NCBI GenBank assembly: GCA_955652675.1
Contig: CATPBP010000142.1
Span: 1-32,383 of the forward strand
From: Candidatus Dormiibacterota bacterium
GTDB lineage: Bacteria > Chloroflexota > Dormibacteria > Dormibacterales > Dormibacteraceae
Direction of reading: 5' to 3'
DNA length: 32,383 nucleotides
In this document: piece after piece, positions 15,779-23,900 of the stretch
How positions within the stretch are numbered: position 1 is the stretch's first letter
How the letters are laid out: each line of letters opens with the position of its first letter
The notes under the pieces: generated by a model
What the model was told of the DNA's origin: nothing
Databases searched by the model: none
What the model saw: only the letters and a program-made list of their open reading frames with translations
Made by a program: the position numbers and the translations under genes

Positions 15779-18234
15779 TGCGGGCACACCTCGGGCCGGC
15801 GCCGAAGTCCCTCGTAGAGTGCGGCCAGCTGATCGACGCAGGCTTGCCAGTTCGGCAGCCTGACGGCCGCCTTCGGGGCCGGCCGCCGGAGCTGGTCCAG
15901 CATGGCGCGGCCGATCTCCTGGTCGGAGCAGCTGAGCGGCACCTCGCCGGCGAGGCCCTGCTCGGCCAGCTCGTGAAGGCCTGAGTTCTGGGCGACCAGC
16001 ACCCGGCGGCCCATCCCGACGGCCTCCATCACGGAGACCGGGTGTGCCTCGTACTCGCTCAGCAGCGTGACCAGGTGAGAGCGTCCGATCAGCTCCGCCA
16101 GCTCTTCCCGGCGATCGGGCGGGAAGCTGGCGAAGTGGATGCTCGCAGCGGCGGGGCCGGCGGCGGCCTGGCGCCTCAGGTGTTCCTCGTCGGGTCCCGC
16201 ACCCACCACGTAGAGCTGCGCCGCCGGACACGCCTGGAGGACCGTGTCCATCGCCGCGATCACCCGCCGGTGGCCCTTGTAACGCTCCAGCCGGCCGATG
16301 GAGAGGATCACGGGAGGGCCGGACGGATCGCCGTCCGAGCTCTTCTTCCGCCCCGGCATCTCGAAGCCGTTGCGGATGACCCGGAACCGGTCGCGGGAAA
16401 GGCCGAGGGACTTGCCGAAGAGCTCCGCCTCGTACTCGCAGACCGCCACCAGCCCACGGGCCTGGGTCAGGAGGGGGCGCAGCAGCCGCCACTGCAGCGG
16501 GCGAATGGCGCTACGCAGCCGGGAGGAGTGCCCACCGGTGTGGAACGTGACCACGTAAGGGAGGCCACGCCGCCGGGCCGCCGCCATCACCATCGGCGCC
16601 ACCAGGGTGTGGACGCCCTGGACGTGGACCAGGTCCCAGGGCCCCTTCGCAACCGCCGAGCGCAGGCCGGGTGCGAACTGCAGGTCGCCAAGCCAGGACC
16701 AGGCCCGGCGGCGCCGGACCACCACTCCGTCACGCTTCTCCCAGGCGGGCAGCCGCCGGGTGCTGTCCGCGGTGAGGACCGTGACCTCCACGTCGCGGGC
16801 GGCCAGCCGGGTGGCCACCTCGTGGACGTGGGTCTCGATGCCGCCGGTGAAGGGGTGGTAGCGAGGCGTCACCATGGCAACCCGAAGGGGGCGCCGTGCC
16901 GGGCCCCCGGCGGGCTCCGAGACGTGCTCCAGAGGGCCGGCCTGGTCGAGCCGCGGCGGCTGCTCAGGCCTGGCCCGAGCGGCTCTTACCACGCTGGGCA
17001 GGACCATGGCGGCCTGCAGGCAAGCCGCCACCAGCCATCCGGCCGCGGCGCCGCTGACCCCGCCATGGAGGACTCCGAAGGTCACCAGCCCGAGCTCGAG
17101 CAGGCCTCCCGCCACGCAGTACACGATGCCGGTGCCGAGGCGGTCCCAGATCCGGACCAGCGCGACGTAGTGCAGCTTGATCACCTGCGGGAAGACCGAC
17201 AAGCCTAGTAGGAGAAGAGCAGTCTGTGACCCCAGTGCGTAGTTCGGTCCGAACAGCCGGAGCACCGTGCCGCCCAGAAGGAAGCAGGAGGCGCTGGCGA
17301 GCACGCCCCAGCCAAGCGAAAGCAGGAGGCTGAGACGAAGCGGCCTGGCCAGCGGCTGCGACGGCTTGGCGGCGACCGAGTAGAGGACCATGCTCAGCGC
17401 GATGGGGCCCACGAAGACGAAGCCGGCCACCGTCCAGGCAAGGTAGAAGTAGGCGTTCGCCGTCGCCGAGAGGAGCACCGTCACGATCAGCGGCAATATC
17501 CAGTTGGGGGCGGCGAGCCCCAGGTTGAAGAGGTGGTGCGCGAGTGCCGTGAGGCGGAGGCCGCGCAGCAGCCGGAGCTTGGGCAGGGCCAGGACGGCGC
17601 GGCCACGCAGGCCCAAGACCAGGGCCGCGAGCACCAGCAGCGAAACCGTCTGCCCGACGCACCAGGTCGCGTAGATCGCCGAGGCGCTTCGGTCGGTCAG
17701 ATAGATTCCGGCCGCGAATAGGGCGGCCAGCTTGGCCAGCGCGAAGACGGCGCTGCGCAGGAAGAGCAGATCTCCGCGCAGGAGACCGATCAGGGCCTGG
17801 TCGAGGACCAGCGTGAGGGCGCTCAGGCTCACGCCGGCTGCGAACAGGAGGATGGCGGTCGCGCCGCTTCCCGGCAGCCCCAGACCGTCGTGGAGCCGGC
17901 CGGTGACCAGCTGCCAGAGGCCGCCCAGGACCAGCCCCACGATGCCGACCGCAAGCAGCGCGGTGATGAGCAGCGCGGCCTTCTGCTCGTTGCCGCCGGC
18001 CAGCCTGGGCACGAGCGCGGTGCCGAAACCGATGGTGCCCACGAACCCGAGCAGCGTCATGGCGCTGATCACCGCGCCGGCCAGGCCGACGGAGGCGATC
18101 GGGAACTGGTGCGCTGCCAGCCACCAGTAGGCGGCCCCCAGCCCCGAGGTGACCGCGGTGGAGGCCACGATCGATCCGGAGTTGAAGGTCATGGCGATCG
18201 TGGAGGCCGCGACCTTGCCCAGGCGGTGCTTCAA
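15775..18234 (-). CDS. Flippase-GT4 glycosyltransferase fusion protein
   Basis: An 819-residue two-part protein. Residues 1-420 are a multi-spanning (about 12 helices) polysaccharide-flippase-like domain of the MOP/Wzx type. Residues 421-449 are a Pro/Gly/Arg linker. Residues 450-819 form a GT4 transferase: RVAMVTPRYHPFTGGIETHV, LSIGRLERYKGHRRVI, and EX7E at Glu729-Glu737. The frame is continuous with no stop. The start is TTG at 18234, overlapping the previous stop as TTGA, in the same style as the neighbouring junctions. Wzx flippases move lipid-linked glycans across the membrane. Fusion to a transferase suggests that the last cytoplasmic sugar is added at the transporter itself. Confidence 0.87.
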   Translation of the reverse strand: MKHRLGKVAASTIAMTFNSGSIVASTAVTSGLGAAYWWLAAHQFPIASVGLAGAVISAMTLLGFVGTIGFGTALVPRLAGGNEQKAALLITALLAVGIVGLVLGGLWQLVTGRLHDGLGLPGSGATAILLFAAGVSLSALTLVLDQALIGLLRGDLLFLRSAVFALAKLAALFAAGIYLTDRSASAIYATWCVGQTVSLLVLAALVLGLRGRAVLALPKLRLLRGLRLTALAHHLFNLGLAAPNWILPLIVTVLLSATANAYFYLAWTVAGFVFVGPIALSMVLYSVAAKPSQPLARPLRLSLLLSLGWGVLASASCFLLGGTVLRLFGPNYALGSQTALLLLGLSVFPQVIKLHYVALVRIWDRLGTGIVYCVAGGLLELGLVTFGVLHGGVSGAAAGWLVAACLQAAMVLPSVVRAARARPEQPPRLDQAGPLEHVSEPAGGPARRPLRVAMVTPRYHPFTGGIETHVHEVATRLAARDVEVTVLTADSTRRLPAWEKRDGVVVRRRRAWSWLGDLQFAPGLRSAVAKGPWDLVHVQGVHTLVAPMVMAAARRRGLPYVVTFHTGGHSSRLRSAIRPLQWRLLRPLLTQARGLVAVCEYEAELFGKSLGLSRDRFRVIRNGFEMPGRKKSSDGDPSGPPVILSIGRLERYKGHRRVIAAMDTVLQACPAAQLYVVGAGPDEEHLRRQAAAGPAAASIHFASFPPDRREELAELIGRSHLVTLLSEYEAHPVSVMEAVGMGRRVLVAQNSGLHELAEQGLAGEVPLSCSDQEIGRAMLDQLRRPAPKAAVRLPNWQACVDQLAALYEGLRRRPEVCPQ

Positions 18235-19070
18235 GCGGTGTTCGCCCCCGTCGAGAGCTGCACCTTGCGGTACACCGTCGTGGGATGGTCCGAGCGGTAC
18301 ACGACCAGCTCGGTCACTCCCTGCCCCCGAGACTGGGGAAGGCTCAGCTTGGTGGACCACTGTTGCCCCGGCTCGAGCCGGACGTCCCGCCACTCGTTGA
18401 CTGGACGCTTGTCCACGGTCAGCTGCAGGCGGTAGGTCTCCGCCTGGAGCTCGTCGTTCTCGAGTCCGATGTCGACCACTCCGGCCTTCGCGTCCTGCAT
18501 GTGGATCCAGGACTGCGTGAAGCCGGTGCCTCGCGGTCGCAGGGCGCTGTGCGCGGAGTAGGCGACGGCCGACGCCACGATCGCCACGGCGACCCCGAAG
18601 AGGAGCGCGTGGCGCCACTTGAAAGATGCGAACGGCCGCGGGGCTCCGCCCGCTCCCGGCTCGGTGCGGCCACCGCGCGCCCGGAGATCACGGAGGAGCA
18701 CCGCGACGATGGCGACCAGGGCCACCAGCCCGAGCAGGAGGGTCTGCTGACCGCCGCCGATGCCGAGCGGAGTCCAGTCCAGCAGGAGGGCGCTGAGCGC
18801 CGCCAGCGCCAGGCTGATCCCGATCGAGAGCACGGCGCGTTCCGGGGCGCCCAGCTGGTGCCGGCCCCAGAGAAGGGCGGTCAGCGCGTAGCCGGGAATG
18901 ACCAGGATGAGGGGAAGCCCGAAGAGCGTTCGCAGAGGCACGCTGCCGTCCGCGAGCACGATCACGGCGAGGGCGACCTCAACGAAGGCGCCCAGGGCCA
19001 GCCACCACCAGGTGGCATGGCGGGCACTGGAGCTGGTGCCCGGCGGGACCGTCCGGATGTTGACGCTCAT
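18231..19070 (-). CDS. DUF1616-like membrane protein
   Basis: A 279-residue protein. The N-terminal half holds four membrane helices with PLRTLFGLPLILVIPGYALT, the signature region of DUF1616. One further helix (around residue 155) precedes an extracytoplasmic beta-rich domain of ~110 residues (QSWIHMQDAKAGVVDIGL to the end). DUF1616 proteins are often found in surface-polysaccharide loci of bacteria and archaea, with no proven function. Both junctions are 4 bp overlaps. It could help the adjacent GT-C protein or anchor the assembly. Confidence 0.8.
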   Translation of the reverse strand: MSVNIRTVPPGTSSSARHATWWWLALGAFVEVALAVIVLADGSVPLRTLFGLPLILVIPGYALTALLWGRHQLGAPERAVLSIGISLALAALSALLLDWTPLGIGGGQQTLLLGLVALVAIVAVLLRDLRARGGRTEPGAGGAPRPFASFKWRHALLFGVAVAIVASAVAYSAHSALRPRGTGFTQSWIHMQDAKAGVVDIGLENDELQAETYRLQLTVDKRPVNEWRDVRLEPGQQWSTKLSLPQSRGQGVTELVVYRSDHPTTVYRKVQLSTGANTA

Positions 19071-20959
19071 CGGAGAAGACCTCCCAGGTCGTAGATGCGG
19101 ATGTCCCCGTTGTCGTAGATGCGGCTGGCGCCGGGGAGGGAGTCGAACTTGTCAAGCCACGAGGGCGGAATCGGGCGCCCGGCCGGCTGGGTGGCGGGCT
19201 CGCCGTCCTCGAAATACACGCCGATCAAGGGCCTGGCGGTGCCGAGGCGGCGGTCGACCAGGATGTAGCGGACCTGGCCCTGGCGAAGGAGCGCCAGCTC
19301 GCCGTCGGAGAACGTCGGTGAGAGCTCGAGGGGGGCGGTGGCGACCCCGTCGTTGAAGTAGGTGACGGGGTCCTGGTAGCCGTAGCTGCCGAGCAGGTTG
19401 CGATTGGTAACGTCGGCCACGAACCGGTTGCGGTTGCCGAGGTGGTCGCCGGTCCAGGTTGCGGCCGAGACGCCGACGGGGTCCACCGACCGGCCGTCGG
19501 CGCCGACCAGGTAGGGTCCGGGCAGTTGCTGGGAGGGCTGCCAGCCCACTATCACGCCGCCCAGGAACACGACTGACAGCCAGGTCGCCAGCAGGACCGA
19601 TCGCGCCCGGCCCCGTGCCCGCTCGGGCCAGACCCGGTCGATCGAGAAGGCGATGACGCCGGCGACCCCAAGGAAGACGAAGGGGGACGTCCGGGCCGCG
19701 AACCCAGCTCCACCGGGCGCCAGGTGCAGCCCCAGACTGCCCACGTAGGCCAGTGCCGCGAGCGCCAGAACCCAGATCGCGGCGTGGCGGCGCCTCTGCT
19801 TCCAGGCAGCGATCGCTCCCAGCGGCAGCGTGAGCACCACCAGGACGGCCGAGCCCAGTCCGAGGAGCTGCCAGGCGAGCGGTGTGGTCAGGCCGTTGGA
19901 GGCCTGGAACAGGTGCCGGCTGGCTGACCGGTACTGCAGGAGGTCGGCCGCGTCCTGGGCCGCCTGCAGCAGGTCCCCCGAGAGGTAGTCCAGCGTCCGG
20001 CGCCCCGCCACCGCGAACCAGAGCACGTCCGCGACCAGCACCACCAGCGTCAGAGCCAGCAGCCCCCGGTTGTCTCGGCCAGAGCGGCCGAGGAGGGCTG
20101 AAGCGATGAGCCAGACGCTGAGGAAGGCGAGCAGGGCCAGGGCGGTGACGTGATGCGTGAGGGCGAGCGCCAGGGCCACCGGCGCCGCGATCAGAAGCGA
20201 TCCCACCCGGGGCGCCGTACTGCTGGATCGGCGCGCGGCGAGGAAGAGGACGGCGGCCGCCAGCCCCAGTGCCATCGACTCGTAGGCGAACTGGCTGTCA
20301 AAGAACACGAAGCCGGGGTTGGCGATGTAGACCGCGGTTCCGGCGGCGGCCCTCCTGGAGGTCCCGGTCGCCTGCTCCAGGAACAGGTAGAGGGCAAGGA
20401 CCATGAGCAGCTTGGCCGTTCTCACCACCAGCTGGGCGGCCACGACGGCCGGAAGGCCGGTGGCACCGATCAGCGCGGCGGTCGCCGACTCCAGGCCCGG
20501 GTAATAGGCGCTGATCCCGAGCAGTGGGTTGGGGCCGAAGAGGTGGCCGCTGCGCTCCAGCTCGATCAGGCTCCGCCAGTGCATCAGCTCGTCGTAGTAG
20601 GTGAGCGCCGCCGGCTGCATCAGCACCTTGACCAGGGAGAGGAGAACTGCCAGCGCCGCGAGCAGGGCGATCCGCTCCTGGCGCGAAGCGCCCGGGGCGA
20701 GCGCCCGGAGGGCGAGCGGCACGTAGGTGACCAGCAGTCCCGCGAAGAACAGGAGCTGTGCGCCGGGCACCGAGTCCCGCGCCAGATCGTCCGCCAGGGC
20801 CACCAGCAGCACTCCCGCCGCCCCGACCACCAGCAGGGGGAAGAACAGGCCCCACTCGGCCGCCTTCTCGGTGGTCTGCGCGTCGGCTCGGGTGCCGGTG
20901 CCCTGATGGGCAGGGGTCCGAGCGGGAAGAGCCGGCTGCAGATGCCGTCCGGTCAGCAC
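19067..20959 (-). CDS. Multi-spanning GT-C-like glycosyltransferase
   Basis: A 630-residue integral membrane protein with about 12 hydrophobic segments and a soluble C-terminal ~120-residue domain. After the second or third helix, an extracytoplasmic loop holds YYDELMHW (Asp123-Glu124), the position and form of the catalytic acidic motif of GT-C transferases such as ArnT/PMT, which use polyprenyl-phosphate sugars. The start is GTG at 20959 with GGGAGG 4 nt upstream. It overlaps the NRPS end by 7 bp. Directly following a DPM1-like domain, which would make the polyprenyl-phosphate sugar, it is the natural consumer. The GT-C assignment is moderately sure. Confidence 0.78.
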   Translation of the reverse strand: MLTGRHLQPALPARTPAHQGTGTRADAQTTEKAAEWGLFFPLLVVGAAGVLLVALADDLARDSVPGAQLLFFAGLLVTYVPLALRALAPGASRQERIALLAALAVLLSLVKVLMQPAALTYYDELMHWRSLIELERSGHLFGPNPLLGISAYYPGLESATAALIGATGLPAVVAAQLVVRTAKLLMVLALYLFLEQATGTSRRAAAGTAVYIANPGFVFFDSQFAYESMALGLAAAVLFLAARRSSSTAPRVGSLLIAAPVALALALTHHVTALALLAFLSVWLIASALLGRSGRDNRGLLALTLVVLVADVLWFAVAGRRTLDYLSGDLLQAAQDAADLLQYRSASRHLFQASNGLTTPLAWQLLGLGSAVLVVLTLPLGAIAAWKQRRRHAAIWVLALAALAYVGSLGLHLAPGGAGFAARTSPFVFLGVAGVIAFSIDRVWPERARGRARSVLLATWLSVVFLGGVIVGWQPSQQLPGPYLVGADGRSVDPVGVSAATWTGDHLGNRNRFVADVTNRNLLGSYGYQDPVTYFNDGVATAPLELSPTFSDGELALLRQGQVRYILVDRRLGTARPLIGVYFEDGEPATQPAGRPIPPSWLDKFDSLPGASRIYDNGDIRIYDLGGLLR

Positions 20960-23900
20960 GCTTCCTCCCTCCAGGCGGAGGCCGTGGTCCTGGCGGCCAG
21001 CGCTGCCGGCGGCCTGGCCGGCGGCAGGCTCGGGCCCCAGACCTCGCGCGAAGGCTGGCCCCGGCGCGGGTCGCGGCGAAGGCGCTCGGCGACGACCGTC
21101 TTCAGGACCCGCCAGCCGTCCGGCACCGCTCGCAGGCTGCTGCTGCCGGTTATCCGTACGCGCTCGAAGCTCGGTACCTCGAAGACCTTGAGACCCCGGG
21201 CCAGGGCCCGAGTGTTCAGCTGTGCCTCGATTTCGAAGCCCGGCGCCTCCGGCTGCAGCACTGGCAGCACCCGCCGCCAGAAGGCCGTGTAGCCGTAGCA
21301 GAGGTCGGAGAAGCGGTTCCGGTAGAGGAGCCGCACCACTGTGGTGAGCGCCAGGTTGCCCAGCGAGCGGAAGAGCGAGAGGTCGGCGCTGCCGCCGCCC
21401 TGGATGTAGCGCGACCCTCTCACGAAGTCCGCGCCGCCCTGCAGGGCGCCCACGAAGAGAGGGATCTCGGCCGGGTCCGTCGATCCGTCCGCGTCCAGGG
21501 CCACGACGATGTCGCCGGTGGCGGCCTCGAATCCCTGACAGAGGGCATCGCCCTTCCCTTTGCCGTCCTGGCGGATGGTCGTGATGCCTGGCCAGAGCTC
21601 GCGGGCGACTCGCACTGTGTCGTCCGTCGAGTTGCCGTCGACCAGGATCAGCTCATCCACCCAGTGCGGGATGCGGGGCAGGACGTGGGGCAGGTTTGCC
21701 GCTTCGTTGCGCGCCGGAATGACGACGCTGACGCGGTAGCTCGCAACCGTCTCGGAGGCGGATGCAGGCCTCAGAAGCGAGCCTCCCGGAACGGCAGGCC
21801 CGATTCCCACCGGGCGGCCGGGGCCTCCCGGGGCACCGCGGCCCGAGTCCGGTAGGACCGCCTCGAGGCGGGTCGTGAAGCGGGCGGCGAGCTCGTTGAC
21901 GTGAGGCTCCTGGAGCACGGAGTTGTGGTCGCCGGGCACGATCTCGACGCCGATCTGGCCGGCGTGAAGGCGGCGCCAGCCGAGCGACGCTTCGCGGGCC
22001 CAGCGCTGGTACCAGTGGCTGCCGATGACCGTCAGGGGTGCGTCGCAGGCGCGCATCCGGTGATCCCGGATCGCCGAAGCAGCTCCCTCCAGGTCGACGG
22101 CGGCGGTCTCCGGGGAGGCGCCGGCGCCGATTCCGAGGAGGCGGCGGAGTCTGGCGCGGAGCGCTGCCGGCCAGCGCCGGGGATCCGTCATGAGCTTCTC
22201 GCGGAGCCGGCCTCGCACGGTGTCGGAGTCCTCGATCAGACGGAGCGAGATGTCCGGCGCCATGGTGTCGAGCAGGCCCAGGAAGGCGACTTCCTCTCCC
22301 TCCTCCCGGAGACGGCAGGCGATCTCGTAGGCGATCAGACCGCCGAGGCAGAAGCCGGCGAGCCTGTAGGGTCCGTGCGGCTGCTCGGCACGGAGAGCGT
22401 GCAGCAGCTCGCCGGCCATGGAGTCCAGGCCCCTCCCGGCGTCGAACCTCCCCTCCTCGGTGCGAGGCACGATGGCCGTGACCGGCTGGTCCTCGTCGAG
22501 GCGGTTCAGAAAGTGGCGGAGCGCCAGCAGCCCGTTCTGGTCCGGCTGGATCACGAAGAGCGTCGCCATCGACCCGGCTGTGCGGACCGGGACCACCAGC
22601 GGGGAGGCCGGTGAGGTCGGGGCCGCCGGTGCCTCGGACTCCTCGAGCAGGCTCGCCAGTCCGGCGATGGTGGAGCCCTGCTGGAAGATCGCCGAGAGCG
22701 GCACCGAGCGGTCGAACCGCCTGCCCACCTCGGCCATCAGCCGCACCGCGAGCAGCGAGTGCCCGCCCAGTGCGAAGAAGTCGTCCTGCCTGCTCACCTC
22801 TTTCAGACCCAGGACATCCGCCCAGATTTCGGTCAGATCCGCCTCGACCTGCGAACGTGGTCTCTCTCCAGCCGCCGGCTGACTGGAGCGCGGCTCGGGG
22901 AGCGAGCCGCGGTCGAGCTTGCCGTTGGGCGTGCGCGGAAGCGCGTCCAGGCTCAAGAAGGCGGAGGGCACCATGTAGTCCGGAAGGCGCGTGCGAAGCC
23001 GGGCGCGCAGCTGGTCGGTGTCCGGCGCTGCGCCTTCGGCGGACACCAGGTACGCCGCCAGGCGGGGGTCGCCGGGCGAGAACTCGTGGCTGACAACAAC
23101 CGTCTCGCGGATCGCGGGATCTTCGAGTAGCACAGCTTCGATCTCACCGGGTTCGATGCGGTAGCCGCGCACCTTGACCTGCTGGTCGATGCGGCCCAGG
23201 TGCTCGACCTCGCCGGTGGCGAGCATTCGGACCAGGTCCCCGGTCCGGTAGAGGCGGTCCCCGCCTCCCGGGGCGAAGGGGTCCTGGATGAAACGCTCTG
23301 CGGTCAGCTCCGAACGTCCCAGGTATCCCCGGGTGACGCCGGCGCCGCCGATCCAGAGCTCACCCGGGACGCCGAGCGGCAGCCGGCTTCCATTCCGGTC
23401 AACCACGTGGAGCCGGGTGTTGGGAATCGGGCGGCCGATGGTGATCCGCTCTCCCCTCTCGACCTTCGCGAGGGTCGAATAGATCGTGGTCTCGGTCGGG
23501 CCGTAGCCGTTCCAGACCGCCTCGCAGCGCTCGAGCAGCCGATCGGCCAGGTCGGGCGGCAGCGGCTCTCCGCCGCTGAGGGCACGCAGCCCCGGGGCTC
23601 CCTTCCAGCCGCTTTCGATGAGCAGCCGCCAGCTGCTGGGAGTGGCCTGAAGCAGGGTGGCGCCGGAGCGGCTGATCAGGGCGGCCAGCTCCTCGGGATC
23701 AGAGGCGGCTCGTTGGCCGCCTATCAGCAGCCGGCCGCCGGTCGCCAGCGGCAAGAAGAGCTCCAGGACGGAGATGTCAAAGGAAAGCGTGGTGACCGCG
23801 AGCAGAAGGTCGTCGGGGCCGAAGTCGAGGGTTGAGGCGAACGTCTCGACCACGTTGACGGCGCCGCGGTGAGGTACCTGGACGCCCTTGGGCCTGCCCG

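Noticed and set aside
21700-21900. NRPS-GT2 fusion as a sequencing frameshift
   Set aside because: The linker is continuous and Gly/Pro-rich, and there is no stop, duplicate stop/start overlap or separate ribosome site for the GT2, unlike every true junction in this operon. It still deserves confirmation from long reads.
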